Below are positions 7,434 to 13,799 of a DNA stretch of 13,799 nucleotides, piece after piece (position 1 is the first letter of the stretch; every line of letters starts with the position of its first letter). The stretch comes from Oscillospiraceae bacterium (GTDB lineage Bacteria > Bacillota > Clostridia > Oscillospirales > Oscillospiraceae), in assembly GCA_028691385.1 (NCBI GenBank), contig JAQUZL010000046.1, positions 1-13,799 of the forward strand, read 5' to 3'. The notes below the pieces were generated by a model. The model was not told the origin of the DNA. It searched no databases and was given only the letters and a program-made list of their open reading frames with translations. Both the position numbers and the translations under genes were made by a program.

Positions 7434-8104
7434 GCCGGTTCCTCCAAACTGTATCCCACACCCCGCGCAGCCTTGATCTGCACCCGGACGCCGAGGGCGG
7501 CTATTTTTTTGCGCAGCGCGGAAATGGTCACCCAGACCACGTTGATTTCGGATTCACTGTCATAGCCCCAGATTTTCTCGAGAAACCGCTCGGTGGGGAT
7601 GGTCTGCCCGGAGTTGCCCAGCAGCAGCTCCAACACCTGATATTCCTTGTTGGCCAGCCGCAGCGTGCCCTTGGGACCGGACAGACTGCAGTCGGCAGGG
7701 CGCAGCTCCAGATCGCCAAAGCGCAGCACCGTGTCGCGCAGCTCCGGCTGCCGCCGGGTCATCGAACGGATGCGGGCCAGCAGTTCCTTGGAGGAAAACG
7801 GCTTGCTGAGATAGTCGTCCGCGCCGCCGTCCAGACCCGCCACGCGGTCGTCCACCTCGGATTTTGCGGTGAGCAAGATCACGGGCAAGCTGCACCCCTT
7901 GGCGCGAATGGCGCGCAGCACGTGCAGCCCATCCAGCTTTGGCATCATAATATCCAGAATTGCGCCGTCATATTCTCCGTGCTCGAGATAGTCCAGCGCC
8001 GCTTGCCCGTCGTAGACGGCGTCCACGGAATAGCTGTTGTGGGTCAAAATCGCAACCAGCGCGTCCGAGAGCGTTCGCTCGTCCTCTGCCAGTAAAAGTC
8101 GCAT
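7430..8104 (-). CDS. OmpR-family response regulator (PmrA/QseB-like)
   Basis: The protein has 224 residues. The receiver domain (1-115) has the acidic pair in AEDE (Glu7, Asp8), phospho-acceptor Asp51 (ILDIMMPKLDG), Thr79 (LLTA) and Lys101 (SKPF). A winged-helix DNA-binding domain fills about 125-220, with the recognition-helix region around EINVVWVTISALRKK and a wing containing ARGVGYSL. All key residues are intact. The ATG at 8104 has AAGGAGG 8 bp upstream. The gene overlaps the downstream kinase start by ATGA, the usual layout for a two-component pair. Its own promoter carries tandem boxes like those before the VTC operon, so autoregulation and control of that operon are inferred. The signal sensed is unknown. 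Confidence 0.95.
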   Translation of the reverse strand: MRLLLAEDERTLSDALVAILTHNSYSVDAVYDGQAALDYLEHGEYDGAILDIMMPKLDGLHVLRAIRAKGCSLPVILLTAKSEVDDRVAGLDGGADDYLSKPFSSKELLARIRSMTRRQPELRDTVLRFGDLELRPADCSLSGPKGTLRLANKEYQVLELLLGNSGQTIPTERFLEKIWGYDSESEINVVWVTISALRKKIAALGVRVQIKAARGVGYSLEEPA

Positions 8105-8134
8105 GAGAGAGTCCTCCTTATCGTGCTTTGCTCC

Positions 8135-8166
8135 ATGCTATCGCATGTGCCTAAAAATTACCTAAG
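8135..8166 (-). promoter_or_regulatory. Response regulator promoter with tandem boxes
   Basis: On the minus strand, CTTAGG (8161-8166) and TTTAGG (8150-8155) are 11 bp apart. Nine bp after the second box is TAGCAT (8135-8140), a 4-of-6 match to a -10 box. The geometry (hexamer, N5, hexamer, N9, -10) is identical to that at 6105-6136, although the boxes and -10 are weaker. Confidence 0.62.
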
Positions 8167-8265
8167 GTTACCGGTATTTTATCACCGATTGCGCCGCGCC
8201 GCAACCCAAAGCCGCCCTGCGCCGGGACGGCGGACTGGAAATCCCGGCCATGCGTGAAGTTTGGT

Positions 8266-8294
8266 TTGACAATCGAAAGTGGCGATGCTACGAT
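8266..8294 (+). promoter_or_regulatory. Promoter of the HD-GYP gene
   Basis: A perfect -35 box TTGACA (8266-8271) and TACGAT (8289-8294) are separated by exactly 17 bp. The start codon is about 110 bp downstream, so there is a leader of about 100 nt. The leader contains an imperfect stem near 8345-8370 but no riboswitch I recognise. Confidence 0.8.
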
Positions 8295-8403
8295 ACAAAA
8301 CAGAATCAAATTTGCGAAAAAACAGGCAATCGCCACGGGGAAACATCGGATCAAACCGGGATACCGACGCAGCAGCTGCGCAGAAAAGTGAGAGTGAGAT
8401 CGT

Positions 8404-9651
8404 ATGCCGTATCAAGACCAAATCACACAAATTGATCCCATGGCGGCGGTGCGCGCCGTCAGTGAAACCCTCCGACGCATGGATCCGAGACTGGTGGAGC
8501 ATGGCGACCGGGTGGCGTTTCTGGCTTGCGCGCTGGGCGAATTAAGCGGCGAGCGCATTGACGACAGAAAATTGTTTCTGCTGAGCGTATTTCACGACAT
8601 CGGCGCTTATAAAACCGAAGAAATCGACCGGATGCTGGACTTTGAAACGAAAAATGTCATTGATCACACAATCTATGGATACCTGTTCCTCAAACATATG
8701 ACGCCGCTGCGCGGCGAGGCGGAGGCCATCCTCTATCATCACAGCAGCTATCGCGCGCTTGCGCAGCTGCGGCCGGAAATCGCCGCCTATGCTGCGCTGA
8801 TTCATCTGGCAGACCGGCTGGATATTGCGTTTCTGCACGGCAAGGACGCAGCAGCGCTGCGTCACAGCGAAGCCGGGCTGTTTTACCAGCCATATGTCGC
8901 CCTTGCCGAGCAAAACGTGCCGCAGCTATTTGCGCAGCTCGCCGACGGCTCCTATCGGCAGAAAAACTGGGACAGAGTGTCCCGGTATCGGCTGTCCGCG
9001 CGGGAAACGGTGGACTATCTCAAAATGCTGGTGTTTTCCATTGATTTTCGCAGCGAGCACACCGTGACGCATACCATTAATACGGTTTCCATTGCGCTGG
9101 ACATTGCAAAACGGTTTGGTCTGAACAAAAAAGAGCAGGAGAAAATATACTTAGGCGCGCTGCTGCACGACGTGGGCAAGGTGGCGGTGCCGGTGGAAAT
9201 TTTGGAATCGCCGGGACGCCTGACGCCGGAGCAAATGGCCATTATGCGCACCCATGTGGTGGAAACCGAGCGGCTGATTCACGGCGTGATTCCGGAGGAA
9301 ATCTGCCGCCTTGCGGTGCGGCATCATGAAAAGCTGGACGGCACCGGCTATCCGTATGGCCTGAAGGGGGCGGCGCTGACGCTGCCGGAGCGCATTGTGG
9401 CAGTGGCGGACATTGTCAGCGCGCTCAGCAGCCGCCGCAGCTACAAAGAGCCGTTCCCGCAGGAGAAAACCGTCGCAATCCTCCGGGAGATGGAAACAGA
9501 GAAGCTGGACAGAGATGTCTGCGACTATGTTTGCGACTGCTATGACACCATTATGCAGACCACCGACGGCGCGCGCAGCGATGTGGTGCGGCGCTATCAG
9601 GCAATTAAGGCGGAGTTTGAAACGAGAAAGGGCATGGCTGCCCCGCAGTAG
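8404..9651 (+). CDS. Tandem HD / HD-GYP protein, probable c-di-GMP phosphodiesterase
   Basis: The protein has 415 residues and no membrane segment, so it is cytoplasmic. The C-terminal HD-GYP domain (about 205-405) is complete: His219, His255-Asp256 (LLHDVGK), His284, HHEKLDGTGYP (307-317) and Asp336 (VADIVSAL). HD-GYP enzymes hydrolyse cyclic di-GMP. The N-terminal half (about 20-185) is a second HD domain that keeps possible metal ligands in order: His33, His64-Asp65 (FHDIGAYK), His98, His112-His113 and Asp137 (LADRLD). It lacks the GYP motif. The ATG at 8404 has only a modest GA-rich ribosome binding site (GTGAGAGTGAG). There is no receiver or sensor domain, so the N-terminal HD copy may be the regulatory part. 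The gene is divergent from the two-component genes and has its own promoter. No clear terminator follows it. Confidence 0.92.
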   Translation: MPYQDQITQIDPMAAVRAVSETLRRMDPRLVEHGDRVAFLACALGELSGERIDDRKLFLLSVFHDIGAYKTEEIDRMLDFETKNVIDHTIYGYLFLKHMTPLRGEAEAILYHHSSYRALAQLRPEIAAYAALIHLADRLDIAFLHGKDAAALRHSEAGLFYQPYVALAEQNVPQLFAQLADGSYRQKNWDRVSRYRLSARETVDYLKMLVFSIDFRSEHTVTHTINTVSIALDIAKRFGLNKKEQEKIYLGALLHDVGKVAVPVEILESPGRLTPEQMAIMRTHVVETERLIHGVIPEEICRLAVRHHEKLDGTGYPYGLKGAALTLPERIVAVADIVSALSSRRSYKEPFPQEKTVAILREMETEKLDRDVCDYVCDCYDTIMQTTDGARSDVVRRYQAIKAEFETRKGMAAPQ

Positions 9652-9682
9652 GACGGTCAAATTGGGCAGTTCCGGCGTGAAT

Positions 9683-9742
9683 TTGCAACAGTTTCTCGAC
9701 AAAATTGCAAAAATTTCGTCGGCATCTTGCAATGGAGTGCAA
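9683..9742 (+). repeat. Phased TTGCAA array upstream of putP
   Basis: The self-palindromic hexamer TTGCAA occurs at 9683-9688, 9705-9710 and 9727-9732, exactly 22 bp apart each time. A partial copy (GTGCAA) at 9737-9742 forms a dyad TTGCA-N6-TGCAA with the last full copy. The middle copy also sits inside a 10-bp inverted repeat (CGACAAAATT facing AATTTCGTCG, 9697-9721). The last copy is the -35 box of the putP promoter, so a repressor or phased DNA-binding protein is plausible. Confidence 0.55.
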
Positions 9743-9755
9743 ACAATGGTATGAT
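9727..9755 (+). promoter_or_regulatory. putP promoter
   Basis: TTGCAA (9727-9732) and TATGAT (9750-9755) are separated by 17 bp. The -35 box doubles as the last unit of the TTGCAA array. Confidence 0.65.
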
Positions 9756-9805
9756 TTTCCCATTCTGAAAAGAGAGAAAATGAGAGTTAAGGGAGCGTGT
9801 ACAAC

Positions 9806-11347
9806 GTGACAACTTCTACCATTGGCATCGTCATCGCCATTGCAGTGTATCTGGTCGTGGTACTGGGCACCGGCGTCCTGTATTCCAACCGCAACAAGGG
9901 CGTTGACGATTTTTATTTGGGCGGCCGCAAGCTTGGCCCGCTGGTTACAGCGATGAGCGCCGAGGCGTCCGATATGAGCAGCTGGCTGCTCATGGGTTTG
10001 CCGGGCGTAGCCTATTTTTCCGGCATTGCCGACGCCGGCTGGACTGCCATCGGCCTTGCCGTCGGCACCTATCTCAACTGGCTGATCGTGGCAAAGCGGC
10101 TGCGCCGCTATTCGGAAATCTCCAACAACTCGATTACCATTCCGAACTTCTTCTCCAACCGCTTCCGTGAGAAGAAAAAATGGTTGACGGCCATCGCGGC
10201 GGTCATTATCATTGTGTTCTTCGTTCCTTATACGGCCTCGGGCTTTGCCGCCTGCGGCAAGCTGTTCGCGGCGCTGCTGAACGTGAACTATGGCAGCGCC
10301 ATGCTGGTGAGCGCCGTGGTCATCGCAATCTACACGACCCTCGGTGGTTTTTTGGCGGCCAGCACGACCGATCTCATTCAGTCCATCGTTATGACCATTG
10401 CGCTGGTCATCGTGGCGGTGTTCGGCATCCATGTGGCCGGCGGCTGGGGCGCGGTGGTCACAAACGCCCAGTCCGTTGCGGGCTACCTCAGCATGACCAA
10501 CCTTGCCAACGTGGCCACCGGCGAGCTGTCCGGCTATGGGCCGATCACCATCGTGTCAACGCTGGCCTGGGGTCTTGGCTATTTTGGCATGCCGCACATC
10601 CTGCTGCGGTTTATGGCCATCCATGACGACCGGAAAATCCGCACCTCCCGCCGCATCGCTTCGGTCTGGGTCGTGATTTCCATGACGGTTGCCATTCTCA
10701 TCGGCATGATTGGCTATGCCGTGTCCAAAACCGGCGCGATTACCACCTTTGGCAGCGGCGCGGATGCGGAAAATATTATTGTGTACATTGCAAACCTCAT
10801 GAGCACCAAGGGCATCGGAATGGCGCTGATTGCGGGCATCATTCTCGCCGGCATTTTGGCGAGCACCATGTCCACCTCCGACAGCCAGCTGCTGGCCGCG
10901 GCCTCGGCCGTTTCCCAGAACCTGCTGCAGGAGGTCTTTGGCCTGAAGCTCTCCGAGCGCGCGGCGGTTGTGGTGGCGCGGCTGACAGTGCTTGTCATCG
11001 CGGTGTTTGCGGTATTTTTGGCGCGCGACCCGGAAAGCTCCGTGTTCGGCATCGTGTCGTTTGCGTGGGCGGGCTTCGGCGCGGCGTTCGGCCCGATCAT
11101 GCTGTTCAGCCTGTTCTGGCGGCGCACCAACCGGTATGGCGCGGTGGCCGGTATGGCGGCGGGCGGCATCATGGTGTTCGTGTGGAAGTATCTGGTTCGC
11201 CCGATGGGCGGCGCGTGGAACATCTACGAGCTGCTGCCGGCGTTTTTGGTTTCCTGCGTGTTGATTGTGACGGTCAGCCTGCTGACGCCCGCGCCGGAGC
11301 AGGAAGTGCTCGACGAGTTCGATCGCGTTCGCGCGATGAAGGGATAA
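9806..11347 (+). CDS. putP: Sodium/proline symporter
   Basis: From a GTG at 9806 this is 513 residues, a polytopic sodium:solute symporter (SSS family) that should import proline with sodium across the cytoplasmic membrane. Similarity to E. coli PutP is strong by eye. ASDMSSWLLMGLPGVAY carries Asp56, equivalent to the sodium-site Asp55. Also shared are WGLGYFGMPHILLRFMA, the STMSTSDSQLL segment corresponding to the sodium/substrate site around Ser340-Thr341, and SFAWAGFGAAFGPIMLFS. Length is normal. The GTG at 9806 is preferred because GGGAG (9791-9795) is 10 bp upstream; the in-frame GTG at 9797 is only one base from it. The gene has its own promoter and a strong terminator, so it appears monocistronic. 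Another SSS substrate cannot be fully excluded. Confidence 0.95.
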   Translation: MTTSTIGIVIAIAVYLVVVLGTGVLYSNRNKGVDDFYLGGRKLGPLVTAMSAEASDMSSWLLMGLPGVAYFSGIADAGWTAIGLAVGTYLNWLIVAKRLRRYSEISNNSITIPNFFSNRFREKKKWLTAIAAVIIIVFFVPYTASGFAACGKLFAALLNVNYGSAMLVSAVVIAIYTTLGGFLAASTTDLIQSIVMTIALVIVAVFGIHVAGGWGAVVTNAQSVAGYLSMTNLANVATGELSGYGPITIVSTLAWGLGYFGMPHILLRFMAIHDDRKIRTSRRIASVWVVISMTVAILIGMIGYAVSKTGAITTFGSGADAENIIVYIANLMSTKGIGMALIAGIILAGILASTMSTSDSQLLAAASAVSQNLLQEVFGLKLSERAAVVVARLTVLVIAVFAVFLARDPESSVFGIVSFAWAGFGAAFGPIMLFSLFWRRTNRYGAVAGMAAGGIMVFVWKYLVRPMGGAWNIYELLPAFLVSCVLIVTVSLLTPAPEQEVLDEFDRVRAMKG

Positions 11348-11356
11348 TGATCAATC

Positions 11357-11394
11357 AGGAAAGCCGGTATCGCGCGATACCGGCTTTCCTTTTC
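11357..11394 (+). terminator. putP terminator
   Basis: A perfect 34-base palindrome (17-bp arms starting AGGAAAGCCGGTATCGC) begins 10 bp after the putP stop and runs into a TTCCTTTT tract. The actual loop would take the central CGCG bases. Confidence 0.9.
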
Positions 11395-11440
11395 TGCCGA
11401 AAGGGATTATAATCAGTATAAACGGAAAGGGGCGATTCGG

Positions 11441-11833
11441 ATGACCGATGAAGAACTGATTGCCTGCGCCAGAGCGGCGCGGGACAAGGCCTATGCGCCG
11501 TACTCGCGCTATCAGGTGGGCGCGGCGCTGCTGGGCGCGGATGGCGTGGTCTATACCGGCTGCAATGTGGAGAGCGCGGCCTTCGGCGCGGGACTTTGCG
11601 CGGAGCGCGGCGCGGTGGCGCAGGCGGTGGCGGCAGGCTGCCGGCACTTTACCAAGGCGGCGGTGATCGCCTCCGGAAAGGGAATTTGCACGCCCTGCGG
11701 CATTTGCCGGCAGCTGCTGGCGGAATTCGGCGCGGATTTGGAGATCTTGTGCTGCCGCAGCGATGGCAGCTATGTGCGCCATACCCTGCAAACGCTGCTG
11801 CCATTCAGCTTCGACGTGGGCGCGATGGAGTAA
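11441..11833 (+). CDS. cdd: Cytidine deaminase
   Basis: The protein has 130 residues, the usual size of the small tetrameric, zinc-dependent enzyme that deaminates cytidine and deoxycytidine to the uridine forms in pyrimidine salvage. The zinc ligands and catalytic acid are all present: Cys53-Ala-Glu55 (LCAERGA) and Cys86 and Cys89 (TPCGICRQ). The substrate-binding Asn42 and Glu44 (GCNVESAAFGAG) and the N-terminal YAPYSRYQVGAAL are also typical. A GGAAAGGGG ribosome binding site precedes the ATG at 11441. A perfect TATAAT at 11408-11413 lies upstream, but I see no good -35 box at 17 bp because that position falls in the putP terminator. The gene is single and is followed by its own hairpin at 11873. 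Confidence 0.97.
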   Translation: MTDEELIACARAARDKAYAPYSRYQVGAALLGADGVVYTGCNVESAAFGAGLCAERGAVAQAVAAGCRHFTKAAVIASGKGICTPCGICRQLLAEFGADLEILCCRSDGSYVRHTLQTLLPFSFDVGAME

Positions 11834-11872
11834 GCGGCGAACGCGGCCGAATTTCCGCGAAGAAAACAAAAC

Positions 11873-11911
11873 GGGCATCTTTGCTGGCGCAAAGATGCCC
11901 AAAATTTTATT
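11873..11911. terminator. cdd terminator, possibly bidirectional
   Basis: A perfect 12-bp stem (GGGCATCTTTGC and complement) has a TGGC loop and is followed by AAAATTTTATT on the plus strand. On the minus strand it is followed by GTTTTGTTTTC. It isolates cdd from the rpoB promoter that starts 20 bp further on. Confidence 0.82.
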
Positions 11912-11930
11912 CGTTTTCAAGGAAAATGGC

Positions 11931-11959
11931 TTGACAGGCAAGCCTTGACATGGTAAAAT
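11931..11959 (+). promoter_or_regulatory. rpoB operon promoter
   Basis: A perfect TTGACA (11931-11936) and TAAAAT (11954-11959) are separated by exactly 17 bp. A second TTGACA at 11945-11950 lies inside the spacer but has no well-placed -10 box. Transcription would start near 11966. Confidence 0.8.
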
Positions 11960-11965
11960 TGTTCG

Positions 11966-12150
11966 TATTCTGCGATACTATCGCAAACTGCACACTTTTC
12001 AAACTACGCATATAGTATACCACGCAGGTGAAAAAAGTGCAAGAAGTGCGATGAAGAAAAGTAACAACGCACCCGTGTGTGTCAAAACAGAAGCACGGGC
12101 GATACTGGTTTCGAATGATAAAATAGTCCGAGCAATTCGGAGGAAAGGCA
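11966..12150 (+). promoter_or_regulatory. Long structured leader of rpoB
   Basis: About 185 nt separate the predicted transcription start from the rpoB GTG, and no ORF there is convincing. Directly at the start is a perfect dyad TGCGATA-C-TATCGCA (11971-11985). Next is a long imperfect inverted repeat: TGCACACTTTTCA (11989-12001) faces TGAAAAAAGTGCA (12029-12041) with 11 of 13 pairs. A 6-bp stem CCCGTG/CACGGG lies at 12072-12099. None is followed by a U-run, so these are not simple attenuators. The dyad at 11971 could be a DNA operator or a 5' stabilising hairpin. I do not recognise a known leader family. Confidence 0.5.
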
Positions 12151-13799
12151 GTGAATGCTTGCATGGAAAATGTCACCGTTAGCACAAAAGACGTCTACTA
12201 TGGCAAGACGCTCCGCAAGAGCTATGCCAAGCACGATGAGGTGATGGAGCTTCCAAACCTTCTGAAAATCCAGAAAGATTCCTATGAGTGGTTCCTCAAT
12301 GAGGGGCTGCGCGAGGTTTTCAAGGACGTCGACGCCATCACCGACTACACCGGAAATCTGGAACTTACTTTCTTGGATTACTCCATGAATGAGCCGCCAA
12401 AGTACAATGTGGAGGAGTGCAAGGAGCGCGATGTGACCTTCGCAAAGCCGATCAAGGTTCGCGTCCGTCTGCGCAACAAGGAAACAGAGGAGATCAAGGA
12501 GCAGGAAATCTTTATGGGCGATTTCCCGCTGATGACCAAGGGCGGCACCTTTGTCATCAATGGCGCAGAGCGCGTCATTGTGTCCCAGATCGTCCGTTCT
12601 CCGGGCATGTATTACGGCGACGAGGTCGATAAGGCCGATCAGCATACCTATACCGCAACGGTCATTCCGTACCGCGGCGCATGGCTCGAGTACGAAACGG
12701 ATCAGCAGAACGTGTTCTATGTTCGGATTGACAAAAACCGCAAGCTGCCGATTACCTGCCTGATTCGCGCGCTTGGCGTGGTGTCCGATGAGGAGATCAC
12801 CACCATGTTCGGCGAGGATGCGCGCATCAAGGCAACCATTGAAAAGGACACCTGCAAGACCCGCGAGGAGAGCTTGCTTGAAATCTACCGCCGCCTGCGT
12901 CCGGGCGAACCGCCCACGGTGGAAAACGCTGCGGCCTATATGGACGCGCTGTTCTTCGATCCGCGCCGGTACGATGTGTCCAAGGTCGGCCGTTATAAGT
13001 TCAATAAGAAGATGGACATCTGGAGCCGCCTGTCCGGCCACGTTGCGGCCGATCCCATTGCCGACCCCACCACGGGTGAGATTCTGGCAATGCCGGGCGA
13101 TTTCATCTCCCGCGAAAAGGCACATGCCATCTCCGACGCCGGCGTCAACGAGGCAACCATTCTTCTTGATGAGCAGCGCGTAAAGGTGTTCTCCAACGGC
13201 ATGGTCAACATGGCCAATTTCGTGTCCTTTGACCCGAAGCAGTACGGCATCCGCGAGAAGGTCTGCTACCGCGTCCTGCGCGAGATGCTTGACACCATGA
13301 CCGAGCAGGAGCTGATTGACGCCATCGAGGATCGCCGGGATGAGCTGCTTCCGAAAACCATCACAGTGGACGATATTCTGGCTTCCATCAACTATCTCAA
13401 CTGCGTAGCCATCGGCGTGGGCACCACCGACGACATTGACCATCTGGGCAACCGCCGCCTGCGCTGCGTGGGCGAGCTGCTGCAGAACCAGTTCCGCGTC
13501 GGCTTTACCCGTCTTGAGCGCGTGGTGCGCGAGCGCATGACCACGCAGGATCTTGACACGGTGACGCCCCAGAGCCTGATCAATATTCGCCCGGTGATGG
13601 CCGTCATCAAGGAATTCTTCGGCTCTTCTCCGCTGAGCCAGTTCATGGATCAGAACAACCCGCTTTCCGAGCTGACCCACAAGCGCCGTCTGTCGGCACT
13701 TGGCCCGGGCGGCCTGAGCCGCGAGCGCGCGTCGTTCGATGTGCGAGATGTTCACTATTCTCACTATGGCCGCATGTGCCCCATTGAAACCCCGGAAGG
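12151..13799 (+). CDS. rpoB: RNA polymerase beta subunit (3' end outside window)
   Basis: The first 549 codons of the catalytic beta subunit of RNA polymerase are present. The N-terminal region has YGKTLRKSYAKHDEVMELPN and LLKIQKDSYEWF, followed by GTFVINGAERVIVSQIVRSP in the protrusion/lobe region. FGSSPLSQFMDQNNPLSEL starts the rifampicin-binding cluster, and the visible part ends at MCPIETPE in the fork region. With numbering from the GTG, Asp500, His510, Ser515 and Leu517 match E. coli Asp516, His526, Ser531 and Leu533 and are all wild type, so no classic rifampicin-resistance change is present. The GTG at 12151 is chosen because GGAGG lies 7 bp upstream; an ATG 12 bp later is too far from it. 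An intact protein would be about 1200 residues. rpoC is expected downstream. Upstream is cdd, not rplJL, and the gene has its own promoter. Confidence 0.98.
   Translation, partial: MNACMENVTVSTKDVYYGKTLRKSYAKHDEVMELPNLLKIQKDSYEWFLNEGLREVFKDVDAITDYTGNLELTFLDYSMNEPPKYNVEECKERDVTFAKPIKVRVRLRNKETEEIKEQEIFMGDFPLMTKGGTFVINGAERVIVSQIVRSPGMYYGDEVDKADQHTYTATVIPYRGAWLEYETDQQNVFYVRIDKNRKLPITCLIRALGVVSDEEITTMFGEDARIKATIEKDTCKTREESLLEIYRRLRPGEPPTVENAAAYMDALFFDPRRYDVSKVGRYKFNKKMDIWSRLSGHVAADPIADPTTGEILAMPGDFISREKAHAISDAGVNEATILLDEQRVKVFSNGMVNMANFVSFDPKQYGIREKVCYRVLREMLDTMTEQELIDAIEDRRDELLPKTITVDDILASINYLNCVAIGVGTTDDIDHLGNRRLRCVGELLQNQFRVGFTRLERVVRERMTTQDLDTVTPQSLINIRPVMAVIKEFFGSSPLSQFMDQNNPLSELTHKRRLSALGPGGLSRERASFDVRDVHYSHYGRMCPIETPE

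Noticed and set aside
8295..8403. Possible c-di-GMP riboswitch in the leader of the HD-GYP gene
   Set aside because: The leader has A-rich joints and a stem that recall one, but the conserved GEMM core and tetraloop-receptor elements are not recognisable. A covariance-model search would settle it.
12014..12042. Minus-strand promoter-like pair (TTGCAC, 17 bp, TATACT) firing toward the cdd terminator
   Set aside because: The -35 matches consensus at only three of six positions and lies inside an inverted repeat in AT-rich DNA, so chance is likely.
12082..13764. Long open frame (560 codons) on the minus strand opposite rpoB
   Set aside because: It mirrors a clearly recognisable rpoB on the plus strand, has no ribosome binding site and shows no known protein motif. 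GC-rich coding sequence often leaves such antisense frames.

Overview
The window looks like chromosomal DNA of a fairly GC-rich Clostridia-type Firmicute, possibly Oscillospiraceae-like. This is inferred from strong AGGAGG-type ribosome binding sites, frequent GTG starts, lipoprotein signals, the VTC/DUF4956 gene pair and the style of RpoB. Gene density is normal except for one AT-rich scar at about 1741-2600.

Left part (1-2700): the window opens inside a minus-strand dctP gene (TRAP-transporter solute-binding lipoprotein). A plus-strand ycxB-like membrane protein gene diverges from it and has a near-consensus promoter. An AT-rich patch follows that holds only gene remains. The clearest is the C-terminal end of a NACHT-type NTPase. 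A strong hairpin terminator at 2659-2696 closes the patch.

Middle part (2736-8104, all minus strand): two adjacent transcription units. The upstream one is an OmpR-family response regulator followed, with ATGA overlap, by a sensor histidine kinase whose reading frame is broken once near 7210. A terminator ends it. The downstream one is a three-gene operon: a VTC-type polyphosphate polymerase, a DUF4956 membrane protein and a large beta-helix lipoprotein of the Cthe_2159 type. Both units have the same promoter layout: two CTTAAG-like hexamers 11 bp apart, then a -10 box exactly 9 bp downstream. This suggests that the response regulator controls itself and the VTC operon.

Right part (8266-13799, plus strand): a tandem HD/HD-GYP protein (probable c-di-GMP phosphodiesterase) with a good promoter; a putP sodium/proline symporter preceded by three TTGCAA motifs at exact 22-bp spacing; a cytidine deaminase (cdd); and the first 549 codons of rpoB. 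The rpoB gene has its own promoter and a leader of about 185 nt rather than following rplJL directly. The rifampicin-pocket residues visible in RpoB are wild type.

The most interesting items are the shared response-regulator boxes, the VTC/DUF4956/beta-helix operon they appear to control, the kinase frameshift, the phased TTGCAA array and the NACHT remnant. I see no clearly new system, no tRNA or rRNA gene, no CRISPR array and no intact mobile element.
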